Positions 49,618 through 58,465 of a DNA stretch of 64,000 nt are shown piece after piece (position 1 is the stretch's first letter; each line of letters opens with the position of its first letter). Location: positions 1 to 64,000 of the forward strand of contig NZ_SCMU01000011.1 of assembly GCF_005503695.1 (NCBI RefSeq). Direction: 5' to 3'. The stretch is from Sphingopyxis sp. 2PD. GTDB lineage: Bacteria; Pseudomonadota; Alphaproteobacteria; Sphingomonadales; Sphingomonadaceae. Made by a program: the position numbers and the translations under genes. The notes beneath the pieces are model-generated. The model worked only from the letters and a program-made list of their open reading frames with translations. It ran no database searches and was not told where the DNA came from.

Positions 49618-49682
49618 ATTGTGCGACGATAGTTCACGTCTTGGCAATGACAGCCCCAGACCGAAGATAGCCCCTCAAACAT

Positions 49683-49943
49683 CGTCATCCCGGGCCCTTC
49701 GACAAGCTCAGGACAGGCTTGATCCGGGATCCATGACTTCGGCGCTGCGATGGATCCCGGATCAAGTCCGGGATGACGAGGGTCGGGTAGCGACCGGTTG
49801 CGGACATCGATCCTCCCTGTCGCGCAGCGATGGGGAGGTGGCAGCGCGAAGCGCTGACGGAGGGGCTCTCGCGCAACGTCGCCGCCCCTCCACCATCGCC
49901 TACGGCGACGGTCCCCCTCCCCATGGCTTCGCCACAGGGAGGA
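49683..49943. repeat. Composite repeat region: family D copy with a 24-bp insert, then family F copy 2
   Basis: The 605-bp gap 49507-50111 holds no gene. 49683-49778 is a family D palindrome whose left arm is split by GCCCTTCGACAAGCTCAGGA (49694-49717 in full), a unit resembling the arms of family B. 49811-49943 is family F copy 2 (arms 49811-49838 and 49916-49943). 49958-49997 resembles half of the palindrome at 52251-52306, and 50035-50057 is a half-copy of family C. Confidence 0.8.
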
Positions 49944-50111
49944 TCCATAGCATCGCCATCCCGGCGAAGGGTGTTCAGAGGCACGTGACTCTGAAACACG
50001 ATCTCGCCGGTGCGGTAAACCGAGAGGGTGAGACCTCGGCCTTCGCCGGGGTGACGACAAAAAATTGACCGTCCGCTCCCACCCCAAAGCAGCAATCCAA
50101 GACTGTCGGCT

Positions 50112-50807
50112 TTACCCCGCCGCCCGGAACTGCGCCCAGATCGGCAGATGGTCCGATGCGCGCGCGGCGAGCGCGCTGCGATGCACCCCCGCGTCCACCG
50201 CCTCCAAGTCGGGCGAGGCGAAAATGCGGTCGAGTTTTGCGACCGGGCGGCGGCTGTGGAAGCTGTGGCCGGTGTCGATCAGCCGGTGGCGCTCGCCGAA
50301 ATCGTGGAGGCAGCCGCCCTGGTTCCGCCATTCGTTGCAGTCGCCCATCAGGATCGTCGGCAAGTCCTCGCCTTCGGCGACATGGTTCAGGATCGCGCGC
50401 GCCTGATGGCGGCGACGCAGCCCGGAAATGTCGAGGTGCATGCCAACGACGCGGAGCCGCGTGTCGCCGATGCGGATCGTCGCCGCGACAGCGCCGCGCG
50501 GTTCGAGGGTCGGCAGGTGGAGCGCATGGCTTTCCTCGACCTCGGCGCCCTTGCGGACGAGCAGCGCATTGCCGTGCCAGCCGATGCTGTGCGGGCGATT
50601 GTCGAGCGCGACCGCGACATAATCGCTGTGCTCGTCCAGCATATGCGGCGGGATCGCGCTGGCGCGGGTGCCGAAGCGCCGGTCGGCCTCCTGCAGCGCG
50701 ACGATGTCGGCGTCGAGCTCGCCGAGCACCGCCAGCACCCGCCCGGGATCGCGGCGGCGGTCGAGCCCGATGCCCTTGCGCATATTGTAACTGGCAACTT
50801 TGATCAT
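50112..50807 (-). CDS. Endonuclease/exonuclease/phosphatase (EEP) family protein
   Basis: 231 residues. EEP motifs: IKVASYNMRKGIGLD (Asn), DIVALQEADRRFG (Glu metal ligand), LRVVGMHLDISG (His), TILMGDCNEW (Asp-x-Asn), ASDHLPIWAQF (Asp-His). A metal-dependent phosphodiesterase; substrate could be a nucleic acid or a phospholipid head group. No signal peptide. Last gene of the DUF924 - PNPOx-like - DUF2007 - EEP unit; starts 4 bp after the DUF2007 stop. Confidence 0.9.
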   Translation of the reverse strand: MIKVASYNMRKGIGLDRRRDPGRVLAVLGELDADIVALQEADRRFGTRASAIPPHMLDEHSDYVAVALDNRPHSIGWHGNALLVRKGAEVEESHALHLPTLEPRGAVAATIRIGDTRLRVVGMHLDISGLRRRHQARAILNHVAEGEDLPTILMGDCNEWRNQGGCLHDFGERHRLIDTGHSFHSRRPVAKLDRIFASPDLEAVDAGVHRSALAARASDHLPIWAQFRAAG

Positions 50808-50811
50808 GGTC

Positions 50812-51057
50812 TCAGCGGTCTAGCGCTCCAGCCGCCAAGCCGTTCCCCGGATTCTCAAATTCCGCCAGCAAGGCTCGCGCTTCGTCCAGATCCTCGTCGA
50901 GCACCATGATCCGCACCGGGATCATCAGCCCGACGCTTTCGGCGATGTTCATCCCGGCGTCGAAACACACCGCATGCAGCCCGGCGCTTTCGATCCGCCC
51001 GCGCAGCAGCTCGGCCTCGGCGCCGTTGGGAATGCGGACCAGTTCGACGAGTGGCAT
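50812..51057 (-). CDS. DUF2007-type small protein
   Basis: 81 residues: MPLVELVRIPNGAEAELLRG, RIESAGLHAVCFDAGMNIAE, MIPVRIMVLDEDLDEARALL. This is the ferredoxin-like fold of DUF2007 (putative signal-transducing protein), often a single small domain. Starts at ATG 51057, overlapping the PNPOx-like gene stop (ATGA). Confidence 0.85.
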   Translation of the reverse strand: MPLVELVRIPNGAEAELLRGRIESAGLHAVCFDAGMNIAESVGLMIPVRIMVLDEDLDEARALLAEFENPGNGLAAGALDR

Positions 51058-51623
51058 CAGGCGGTCTCTCCCTCGATGAAGCGGTCGGTCGGCCGCGTCG
51101 GCAGGCCGTCGATGCTTTTGGTGCGGCCGAGCGTCTTTTCGACCCACAGCGCGCGATCGGCCTGGCGATGGTATTTTTGCAGCGTGTCGCGCTCCTGTTG
51201 CAGCTCCATCATCGGCACCCCCCAGCCACAGCTGGTCTGGACGCTTTCCACATCGATCACGAAAATCTGGCGGGTGCCGGGCAGCAGGGTGAAATGTGCC
51301 GCAAGCGCGTCCCATTCATCGTCCTGCGGCAACACCGGACGGCCGCGGCCATAGATGCGCAGGATCAGCGCGCTGCGATCAAAGGCGCAGAACATGATCG
51401 TGATGCGGCCATCGGCGGCGAGGTGCGCGTGGGTTTCGTTTCCCGATCCGGCAAGGTCGAGATAGGCGACCTGGCTGTCGGACAGGACGCGGAAGCTGTC
51501 GGCATAGCCCTTGGGCGACAGGTTGATCCGCGCGTCGGCAGCGGCGGTCGCGGTGAAATAGACCGGCTGTTTTTCGATGAAAGCGATATGTTTGTCGGTC
51601 AGCGTATCGGTGAATTCGGCCAT
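51057..51623 (-). CDS. Pyridoxamine 5'-phosphate oxidase-family protein
   Basis: 188 residues. FMN split-barrel: AFIEKQPVYFTATAAADARI, NLSPKGYADSFRVLSDSQVA, YLDLAGSGNETHAHLAADGR, ITIMFCAFDRSALILRIYGR. The pattern is that of the general stress-protein-26-like branch, not PdxH. A long C-terminal part (QEREDTLQK-like QQERDTLQKYHRQADRALWV) follows. Member of the DUF924-to-EEP unit. Confidence 0.87.
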   Translation of the reverse strand: MAEFTDTLTDKHIAFIEKQPVYFTATAAADARINLSPKGYADSFRVLSDSQVAYLDLAGSGNETHAHLAADGRITIMFCAFDRSALILRIYGRGRPVLPQDDEWDALAAHFTLLPGTRQIFVIDVESVQTSCGWGVPMMELQQERDTLQKYHRQADRALWVEKTLGRTKSIDGLPTRPTDRFIEGETA

Positions 51624-51651
51624 GGCTCGTCTCCGTGTCGGCGCCGTCCTA

Positions 51652-52218
51652 TCACCAATTCTTGCCCTCTTCTATCGCCTCAACCTCCTCGGGCCGCGTC
51701 GCACGGCCGAGCGCTTCGTTGCGGTGCGGAAAGCGGCCGAAGCGGTCGATGATGTCGAAATGCTTTTGGGCGTAATCGTGAAAGACCGGATCGGCGAGCT
51801 GGGTCATCAGCCGGAGCGATTCGCGCTGGTCGGCGATATCCTCGCTATGCTCGAAGGGCAGATAAGCGAACTGGCGCCGCTCGTCGGGCCACGCCTGGTC
51901 CCACCCCTTGGCGACGATGCCGCGCGCAATCGCGCGGGCCAAGCTGTCGGTGGCAAAGGCGTCGGCATGGCCACGATAGATGTTGCGCGGCACCTGGTCG
52001 AACAGGATCGCGGCGGCGAGCGCGGTGTCGGGATCGGCAAGGAAGGTTTCGGCGGGCTGCGAACGGAGCGCCGTGTGCCAATCCTCGGCCAGGTTGCGCA
52101 CTTCGGCGTCAAAATCGGGGCCGCCGCCGTACCAGTCGTCCATCCCATGCGCGTTGAACCAGAAGGCGAGGAGTTGTTGCGGCCAGTCGGCGGGCGGGGT
52201 GGAATTACTTTGCGTCAC
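51652..52218 (-). CDS. DUF924-family protein
   Basis: 188 residues. The family pattern is clear: LLAFWFNAHGMDDWYGGGPD with FDAEVRNLAEDW, ILFDQVPRNIYRGHADAFAT, FAYLPFEHSEDIADQRESLR and FGRFPHRNEALGR. TPR-like helical fold, function unknown. 28 bp before the PNPOx-like gene; first gene of that unit. Confidence 0.9.
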   Translation of the reverse strand: MTQSNSTPPADWPQQLLAFWFNAHGMDDWYGGGPDFDAEVRNLAEDWHTALRSQPAETFLADPDTALAAAILFDQVPRNIYRGHADAFATDSLARAIARGIVAKGWDQAWPDERRQFAYLPFEHSEDIADQRESLRLMTQLADPVFHDYAQKHFDIIDRFGRFPHRNEALGRATRPEEVEAIEEGKNW

Positions 52219-52250
52219 GCGCCGTCAAATCCTCAGCTAGAGACATTCGC

Positions 52251-52306
52251 CATCCCGGCGCAGGGTGTTGGGAGTCACGTGCCTCCCAACACCCTGCGCC
52301 GGGATG
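52251..52306. repeat. Near-perfect 56-bp palindrome
   Basis: 24-bp perfect arms 52251-52274 and 52283-52306 (CATCCCGGCGCAGGGTGTTG type) with centre TCACGTGC. It lies between the DUF924 gene and the secreted protein at 52326 and would cruciform or hairpin strongly. Half-copy at 49958-49997. Confidence 0.88.
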
Positions 52307-52325
52307 ACGATGACAGGTGGAGCGG

Positions 52326-52730
52326 CTACTCGCCCTTCACGCGCCGATACGGCACGAATTTCCCGAGCGAGACAAAGCCGCTGTACATATGGCTGCTGCG
52401 ATCGTGCAATTGCACTGCGTCGATGCTGCACAGCTGGCTGCCCGACAATTTGGTGACCAGCATGTCGTCGTCATCGAGTGACGACGCCCCGCCTTCGGGC
52501 CGGTTGACCCACAGGGTGCCGCCGACGCGATAGACGATCGCGGTCTTGTCGATCACCTGGCTGCTCCGCGCCATCGACAGCGGGATGCAATTTCGCGGTT
52601 CGCCCGCGACGCGGCCTTCGAGCAGCTTGGCCAGCTGATCTTCGGGCGCGAGCCGCTCGCGCGCGCTGGCTGTCGCGGGGATTGCGGCGAGCGCGGCAGC
52701 GGCCAAAATCATCGGAATGTGCAGACGCAT
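52326..52730 (-). CDS. Secreted protein of unknown function
   Basis: 134 residues with signal peptide (MILAAAALAAIPATASA, about 7-23). Two Cys (RNCIPLSM, SQLCSIDAV) probably form a disulfide. The middle reads DKTAIVYRVGGTLWVNRPEG. Sphingomonads commonly have such proteins; no function is known to me. Same strand as the larger secreted protein at 52811, 80 bp apart. Confidence 0.75.
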   Translation of the reverse strand: MRLHIPMILAAAALAAIPATASARERLAPEDQLAKLLEGRVAGEPRNCIPLSMARSSQVIDKTAIVYRVGGTLWVNRPEGGASSLDDDDMLVTKLSGSQLCSIDAVQLHDRSSHMYSGFVSLGKFVPYRRVKGE

Positions 52731-52810
52731 GGTTCGACTCCTGCCTTCAACATATCCTACCCGCCGCCGCCCTACGCCAACGCGCGTGAACAGGGGCTGA
52801 CCGGCGCGGA

Positions 52811-54037
52811 TCAGCACGCCCCGTCGGGCAACGGGATGCCGAGCGGACCTTTGCATTTCTTCTTCTTCGCGGGCTCGGCAGGGGTGCTGCTGCTGCCCGA
52901 CCCGCCCATGCCGCCGAAATCGGCACCGATCATCAACATGGTATGCGACCGAAAGCGCACTTTCGCGGTCCAGTCGATGTTCCATACCGCATTGCCCGCG
53001 GGCTTGGGCGGATAGGAGAAATTGGCCTCGGGGCCAAAGGCATTGAGGTTGCCGATCATCATCTCCCCCGAAGCCTTCTTGACCTCGGCGGGGATCGCGC
53101 AGCTCGTCTGTGCGGGCGGCATCACGACCTTCTTCGCCACCAGCCCCGCGACCGTCGCGGGCGGCAGCCAATCCCACAGTCCGCCGCCGAATTCACGCGC
53201 GTTGCTGCTCGTCCACCACACCATGTCGCCCCCCGCGCTGCCGCGGTCCATGCCGCCGAACGCCCAGGCGACATAGCCGGTGGCGGGAACCAGCTGGTTC
53301 CACCGGATCATCACCGATCCGTCGCCCTGCATCGTCGTCGAAGCATTCAGCCCGGGCATATAATCCTGCGCCAAGGTGAAGTTGATTTCTGGCCCGACAT
53401 TGCCCGCGATCCGGTGCGCGCCGAGCAGCGAGGATCCCGACGATGGTTGTTTCGACGATTTGCTGTTCGGCCAGCTGGCGTAGGATTTGCTGTTCGACGC
53501 CATCACCTCGCGGATGCGCGGAACGGTGGTGGTGAACAGATTGGGCGGCATCTGCCCTGCGGCGACCTTGGCGAAATCGATGATCACCGGCTGCCCCGGC
53601 CCGGCTTTGGCGCCGCAGCCCCAGAACAGCAGCAGGCGGCCCTTGGGACGCTCAAAATCCTTCGGCATTTCATTGCCATCCTCGCGCTCGCGCGGCTTGC
53701 CGGGTTCGGGGCCGAGCAGCGGCACCGACTTGCCGAGCTTGGCCTGCGGCAGGAAGAAATGATCGGCCTTGACCGGCGGCGCGGTCGGCGTCTGGTTCGA
53801 CCCCAGCCGCAGCTCCAGCGTGTGCGCGACCTTGCCGTCGGGGCCGCCGCCGAACATCATCCCCATCATGTTGCCGACCCCGCGTCCGCCCGCCGCCATC
53901 GCGGCAAAGCCCGACGCGGTTGCGACGTCCATTTCATAGCGCTCGACGGGGCCGGTGGTCTTTTGCGCCGAACCCGGCACGGCGGCGAGCATCGCGGCAA
54001 TGGCGGCGACGGAAACGAAACGCAGACTCGAACGCAT
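52811..54037 (-). CDS. Secreted protein of unknown function, 408 residues
   Basis: Starts at ATG 54037 (MRSSLRFVSVAAIAAMLAAV, cleaved near PGSAQ). Gly- and Met-rich stretches (AGGRGVGNMMGMMFGGGPDG), repeated YV/W strands (MIRWNQLVPATGYVAWAFGG), and a Cys-containing C-terminus (KKKKCKGPLGIPLPDGAC). Likely beta-rich and exported. No recognised domain. Ribosome site AGGGAGGATATTC precedes. Confidence 0.75.
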   Translation of the reverse strand: MRSSLRFVSVAAIAAMLAAVPGSAQKTTGPVERYEMDVATASGFAAMAAGGRGVGNMMGMMFGGGPDGKVAHTLELRLGSNQTPTAPPVKADHFFLPQAKLGKSVPLLGPEPGKPREREDGNEMPKDFERPKGRLLLFWGCGAKAGPGQPVIIDFAKVAAGQMPPNLFTTTVPRIREVMASNSKSYASWPNSKSSKQPSSGSSLLGAHRIAGNVGPEINFTLAQDYMPGLNASTTMQGDGSVMIRWNQLVPATGYVAWAFGGMDRGSAGGDMVWWTSSNAREFGGGLWDWLPPATVAGLVAKKVVMPPAQTSCAIPAEVKKASGEMMIGNLNAFGPEANFSYPPKPAGNAVWNIDWTAKVRFRSHTMLMIGADFGGMGGSGSSSTPAEPAKKKKCKGPLGIPLPDGAC

Positions 54038-54160
54038 GAATATCCTCCCTGTTGCCGGGGAAGACCCGGCGGACAATGCGGCCCGATTTCTTTTCTGTTT
54101 GAAGGGACTATAGGCGCGCAAAAGCGGCCCGCCAAGTGAGGCGCGTCACACCTAACAAAT

Positions 54161-54336
54161 CCTCCCCCTTGATGGGGGAGGCAGCGAGACTTGCCAGCTT
54201 GCTGGCTAGTCGCAGCGGTGGGGGTGCTCTCGCGTCCTGAAACAGGGGGCGAATGGACGCGCCTTCACCCTCATCCAACTCCGCCTAATCGCTTCGCGAT
54301 GAGGCTCCGTATCCTTCTGCCATCAAGGGAGAAGGA
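54161..54336. repeat. Palindromic repeat, family G, copy 4
   Basis: Left arm TCCCCCTTGATGGGGGAGGC followed by AGCGAGACTTGCCAGCTTGC, right end near CCATCAAGGGAGAAGG. It fills most of the 301-bp gap between the tldD stop and the 54037 gene; the promoter of that gene must lie in 54038-54160 but none is clear. Confidence 0.75.
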
Positions 54337-54338
54337 AT

Positions 54339-55781
54339 TTACGCCGTCCCGCCGACGGTCAGCCCGTTCACGAGCAAGGTCGGCTGGCCGACGCCCGCGG
54401 GGACGCTCTGGCCGCCCTTGCCGCAGATGCCGATGCCTTCGTCGATCGCCATGTCGTTGCCGATGCCCATCACCTTGGTCAGCACGCTCGGCCCGTCGCC
54501 GATCAGGGTCGCACCCTTGATCGAATCGCCCAGCTTGCCGTTCTCGATCTTATAGGCTTCGGTACAGCTGAACACGAACTTGCCCGATACGATGTCGACC
54601 TGTCCGCCGCCAAAGCTCTTGGCGAAAATGCCGTTCTTGACGCGGCTGAGCAGTTCGGCGGGATCGTCGTTGCCCCCGCGCATGAAGGTGTTGGTCATCC
54701 GCGGCATCGGCGCGTGGGCAAAGCTCTCGCGCCGCCCGTTGCCGGTCGGTTCGAGCCCCATAAGGCGGGCGTTGAGGCGGTCCTGCATATAGCCCTTCAA
54801 AATGCCGTCCTCGATCAGCACCGTCTCCCCGGTCGGGGTGCCTTCATCATCGATGCTGAGCGACCCGCGACGACCGCCGCCGACGGGGCTCTCCATCGCG
54901 CCGTCGTCGACCACCGTCACCCCCGGCGCGGCGACGCGCTCGCCAATGCGGCCCGAAAAGGCGCTGGTGCCCTTGCGGTTGAAATCGCCCTCGAGCCCGT
55001 GGCCGACCGCCTCGTGGAGCAGCACACCGGGCCAGCCGGGGCCGAGCAACACGGTAAACTCGCCCGCAGGGGCGTCGACGGCGCGCAGGTTTACCAGCGC
55101 CTGTGCCAGCGCCTCGTCGATCGCGCGGTTCCACTGCGCGGGCTCGAACAGATGGTCGTACATGTAACGCCCACCGAGCCCGAAAACCCCGCTCTCGCGG
55201 CGGCCGTTCTCCTCGACCACGATCGAGACGTTGAGGCGGACGAGCGGGCGGATGTCGGTGGCGAGGAAGCCGTCGGCGCGGACGATTTCGACCACCGACC
55301 AGCTGCCCGCGAGGCTGACCGACACCTGCGCGATACGCGGATCGCGCGCGCGCGCCGCGGCGTCGATTTCCTGGCACAGCGCGACCTTTTTCGCGAAGGG
55401 GATCAGGTCGAGCGGGTTCGCCTCGTCATACAAATGGCGGTTGGTGCGCGGCGGCGGCGCAGTGTGCGGCTGGCTGGCAGGATCGAGCAGCGCCAGCGTC
55501 TCGGCGGCGCGGCGGATCGCCCCGGCGCTGATGTCGCTGGCATGGGCGAACCCCGTCATCTCACCCGACACGGCGCGCAGCCCGAACCCGGCGTCGGTCG
55601 AATAGTCGGCGGTCTTGAGGCGGCCGTCGTCGAAGCCGAAGCTCTCGGTCGCGCGATATTGCAGGTAAAGCTCGCCGTCGTCGGCCTTGGCGAGCGCTTC
55701 GCGCGCAAGCGCCTGTGCCAGGTCGGGGTCGAGCGCGTCGGCACGGTAGAGGAAGCGGCGGGGGTCGGTGAGACTGGTCAT
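54339..55781 (-). CDS. tldD: TldD metalloprotease
   Basis: 480 residues. HExxxH zinc site in GVLLHEAVGHGLEGDFNRKG (His-Glu-Ala-Val-Gly-His), with N-terminal YLQYRATESFGFDDGRLKTA and C-terminal TYMRGGND-like NTFMRGGNDDPAELLSRVKN and GKFVFSCTEAYKIENGKLG. The partner TldE/PmbA is not in the window. TldD/E degrade or mature peptides such as microcins and CcdA; here a general peptidase role. Confidence 0.95.
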   Translation of the reverse strand: MTSLTDPRRFLYRADALDPDLAQALAREALAKADDGELYLQYRATESFGFDDGRLKTADYSTDAGFGLRAVSGEMTGFAHASDISAGAIRRAAETLALLDPASQPHTAPPPRTNRHLYDEANPLDLIPFAKKVALCQEIDAAARARDPRIAQVSVSLAGSWSVVEIVRADGFLATDIRPLVRLNVSIVVEENGRRESGVFGLGGRYMYDHLFEPAQWNRAIDEALAQALVNLRAVDAPAGEFTVLLGPGWPGVLLHEAVGHGLEGDFNRKGTSAFSGRIGERVAAPGVTVVDDGAMESPVGGGRRGSLSIDDEGTPTGETVLIEDGILKGYMQDRLNARLMGLEPTGNGRRESFAHAPMPRMTNTFMRGGNDDPAELLSRVKNGIFAKSFGGGQVDIVSGKFVFSCTEAYKIENGKLGDSIKGATLIGDGPSVLTKVMGIGNDMAIDEGIGICGKGGQSVPAGVGQPTLLVNGLTVGGTA

Positions 55782-55823
55782 GCGGCCGATATAGGCATGG
55801 CGCGTCGCGCGCGCAAACCGCCG

Positions 55824-56402
55824 TCAGAGATAATTGACGGTGAGCGTGAACGTGCCGCTGTAATCGCCCGCGGGCTGGTTTGCCGGGACCGTGAGGGTGC
55901 CGCCGATGTAATAGGTCTGCACCCCGCTGGGCAGCAGCGTTGCGCCCAGCAGCGCGATGCCGCCGCCGCTGGTACTGGCGGCGCGCACCAGGCTGGCGGT
56001 CATGTTGGGCGCACCGCCGCCGATCCGCGCCAGCGTCACCGACGTGCTGCCCGATACGGTGATCAGGAAAATTCCCCCGGTTCCCTGGAATGTAGCGCGC
56101 TGCGCAGTGGTGCCGACGAGGGTCACGCCGCCGCCCGAGCTTCGCGCATTGGTGACCGGGTTGACGGTGACGGTACCGCCGGTCGGGCCGCTGACCAGCG
56201 TCCCGAAGTTCAGATCGTCGGTCTTGATCAGCGTGTTGGGGCGCACGATCGCTGCATTGGCGGTGACGTTGGTGTCAGCCGCCTGTACGGGCGCGCACGA
56301 CATGGCTGCCGCCATGGCGGCGGCAATGGTCAGGGCGCGCGCGGCATCCCGACAGCTTCTGGTCCCTCGAATCCCCACAGATTCTGCTCCTGTCTGGCAC
56401 AT
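55824..56402 (-). CDS. DUF4402 secreted protein
   Basis: 192 residues as drawn; a GTG at 56378 would give a more usual signal peptide. Hydrophobic LTIAAAMAAAMSCAPVQA precedes a DUF4402 domain: LIKTDDLNFGTLVSGPTGGT, VTVNPVTNARSSGGGVTLVG, QRATFQGTGGIFLITVSG and the closing AGDYSGTFTLTVNYL. DUF4402 is a pilin/Spore-coat-U-like beta-sandwich of surface proteins. A second member is at 56859-57386. Confidence 0.85.
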   Translation of the reverse strand: MCQTGAESVGIRGTRSCRDAARALTIAAAMAAAMSCAPVQAADTNVTANAAIVRPNTLIKTDDLNFGTLVSGPTGGTVTVNPVTNARSSGGGVTLVGTTAQRATFQGTGGIFLITVSGSTSVTLARIGGGAPNMTASLVRAASTSGGGIALLGATLLPSGVQTYYIGGTLTVPANQPAGDYSGTFTLTVNYL

Positions 56403-56518
56403 TTATGCCAGCGGGACGTGAGTGGTTGATGCACGGGCGTGGTAAAGCGGCTGTTTATTCCTGCGCGCGCCGGTCGCGCGCCGCGCCGCTTGAGTCCCGT
56501 CGGCGACCCCGCCGATGC

Positions 56519-56716
56519 CTAAGCTTTATCGGCGACCCCGCCGATCAGGATGAAGCGCCGGTCGCAATAGCCGCAGTCGGCGAACCCCGCGTCGGGGTCG
56601 ATTTCCAGCCACACGCGCGGGTGGCCGAGCGCGGCGTTGGCAAGGCCGTCGCCGGTGCCGTCGCAGGCGATGCGGGTTTTCGGGGTGCGGATGGTTTCGG
56701 GCGCGGGCTGGGTCAT
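56519..56716 (-). CDS. CHCC zinc-finger protein
   Basis: 65 residues from ATG 56716. A zf-CHCC protein: CDGTGDGLANAALGHPRVWL ... FADCGYCDRRFI, giving Cys-x...-His-x...-Cys-x2-Cys. This is the fold of the accessory complex I subunit NDUFS6; bacterial members are small and may serve the respiratory chain. No other complex I gene is near. Confidence 0.85.
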   Translation of the reverse strand: MTQPAPETIRTPKTRIACDGTGDGLANAALGHPRVWLEIDPDAGFADCGYCDRRFILIGGVADKA

Positions 56717-56858
56717 CGATCGCGCCCATAGCAAGCGCGCGGGGCGGGAGCAATCGGGGTCTGCGCCGTCGAACGACCGGCAGGGGACATGCGGCACCGG
56801 CCAATATTCTTGCGAATATAGGTGGTCATCCGGTGCCGCTTCTTCCCCCACAGAAGCT

Positions 56859-57386
56859 CTAGAGATAGTTGAGTGTGACCGTGAACGTCCCGCTGTAGTC
56901 GCCGGGCGCCTGGTTGGCGCCGACTTCCAGCGTCGCGCCGATTGGAAAGTTGTAGTTGCCGAGCGCCGACGTGATCCGGAACCGCGTCGGCGATGTCGAC
57001 AGGATCGCGGTCGGGGTGCTGCCGATTTCGAACGTGCGGGCGCGCATGCGCACCCCCGGTCCGGTCAGCCAGATCGTGTTCGACCCCAGCGAAATATTGA
57101 CCTGGCGGTTGACCGTGCCGAGCCCGGCAAAACGCGCCGGTTCGCCGCCGTTACCGGCCAGCGTGACGCCGCCGGTGCGGCTGCGCGACCCGTCGGGCGC
57201 CAGCGTCACCGTTCCCGCGACGTTCGACGGAATGATGTCGCCAAAGCTGAGGTCGTTGACCTTGAAGAAGGATAGGGGGCGCAGCACGATGGCTTCGCTT
57301 TGCGCCTGCGCCGTTTGCTGGGCATGGGCCGGCGCCGCAATGGCCGGGGCCATCAGCAGCGCGCAAGCGGCGATGCCGCGCAGCAT
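56859..57386 (-). CDS. DUF4402 secreted protein
   Basis: 175 residues from ATG 57386 (MLRGIAACALLMAPAIAAPA, cleaved near HAQQ). The body matches its neighbour at 55824: PLSFFKVNDLSFGDIIPSNV, AGTVTLAPDGSRSRTGGVTL, ARFAGLGTVNRQVNISLG, and ending GDYSGTFTVTLNYL. Paralogous pair separated by the zinc-finger gene. Likely surface or periplasmic; no usher or chaperone genes are near. Confidence 0.85.
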   Translation of the reverse strand: MLRGIAACALLMAPAIAAPAHAQQTAQAQSEAIVLRPLSFFKVNDLSFGDIIPSNVAGTVTLAPDGSRSRTGGVTLAGNGGEPARFAGLGTVNRQVNISLGSNTIWLTGPGVRMRARTFEIGSTPTAILSTSPTRFRITSALGNYNFPIGATLEVGANQAPGDYSGTFTVTLNYL

Positions 57387-57531
57387 GAACTGCGGGTTTT
57401 GGGTGTGTCTGGTCCTCACAACATTGGTCCTAGCGGCGATTATCCAACATAGCGTTAACGCCGCGCCCACGAAAAGCGGCGGCAGCGATGAAGGCTTTTA
57501 CAGGCCGGGGTGCGCGGCTATGGAAGCGGCC

Positions 57532-58455
57532 ATGACCGAAGCCGCCATCCGCATCGACGCCGTCTCCAAAACCTATGCCGGCGGCAAGCAGGCGCTCGAC
57601 AATGTCAGCTTCGACGTCCCGCGCGGCCAGATTTTCGGGCTTTTGGGGCCGAACGGGGCGGGCAAGTCGACTTTGATCAATATCCTGGCGGGGCTGGTCA
57701 ACAAGACGAGTGGCAGCGCGAGCATCTGGGGCTTCGACATCGACGCCGATCCCAGAAACGCCAAATATTCGATCGGCATCGTGCCGCAGGAAATCGTCTT
57801 CGATCCGTTTTTTACGCCGTTCGAGACGCTCGAGAATCAGGCCGGCCTGTACGGCGTGCCCAGGGCGAAGCGGATTTCGGACGCGCTGCTCGCCGCGGTG
57901 CATCTGACCGACAAGCGCGATGCCTATGCGCGCACGCTGTCGGGGGGCATGAAGCGCCGCCTGCTCGTCGCCAAGGCGATGGTGCATTCGCCGCCGATCA
58001 TCGTGCTCGACGAGCCGACCGCGGGGGTCGATATCGAACTGCGCCAGCAGCTCTGGGAATATGTGCAGTCCTTGAACGACTGCGGAGTCACCGTGGTGCT
58101 GACGACGCACTATTTGGAGGAAGCCGAGGAGCTGTGCGACCGCATCGCGATCATCAACCATGGCAGGCTGATCGCGAACAAGCCGACGCGCGAGCTGGTC
58201 GACATGGCGCGCGAGAAGATCGTCGTGGTGACGCTCGACCAGGATATCGTCCAACTGCCGTCGCATCCCGCCTTCGACAAGGTGGAGCGCGAGGGCGAGC
58301 GCGGGCTCGCGATCAGCTACAACAAGGACCGCATGAACGCGGGCGAGGTGCTCGCCGCGGTCAATGCGATGGGCCATGGCATCGTCGACGTCTCGACCCG
58401 CGAGGCCGATCTCGAGGACGTCTTCCTCAACCTGACGCGCGCGGCGAATGCCTAG
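57532..58455 (+). CDS. ABC transporter ATP-binding protein without a linked permease
   Basis: 307 residues from ATG 57532 (MTEAAIRIDAVSKTYAGGKQ); ATG 57520 also possible. Walker A GPNGAGKSTLINIL, signature LSGGMKRRLLVAKAM, Walker B IIVLDEPTAGVDIELRQQLW, and a C-terminal tail with DIVQLPSHPAFDKVEREGER as in YadG/DrrA-type ATPases. These normally pair with an ABC-2 permease encoded next door; here a repeat and nadB follow, so the permease must be elsewhere. Confidence 0.9.
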   Translation: MTEAAIRIDAVSKTYAGGKQALDNVSFDVPRGQIFGLLGPNGAGKSTLINILAGLVNKTSGSASIWGFDIDADPRNAKYSIGIVPQEIVFDPFFTPFETLENQAGLYGVPRAKRISDALLAAVHLTDKRDAYARTLSGGMKRRLLVAKAMVHSPPIIVLDEPTAGVDIELRQQLWEYVQSLNDCGVTVVLTTHYLEEAEELCDRIAIINHGRLIANKPTRELVDMAREKIVVVTLDQDIVQLPSHPAFDKVEREGERGLAISYNKDRMNAGEVLAAVNAMGHGIVDVSTREADLEDVFLNLTRAANA

Positions 58456-58465
58456 CCTCTCTTTT

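Noticed and set aside
49507..50111. A hidden small gene or tRNA in the 605-bp gap
   Set aside because: The gap is accounted for by repeats; no cloverleaf or frame with a ribosome site was found.
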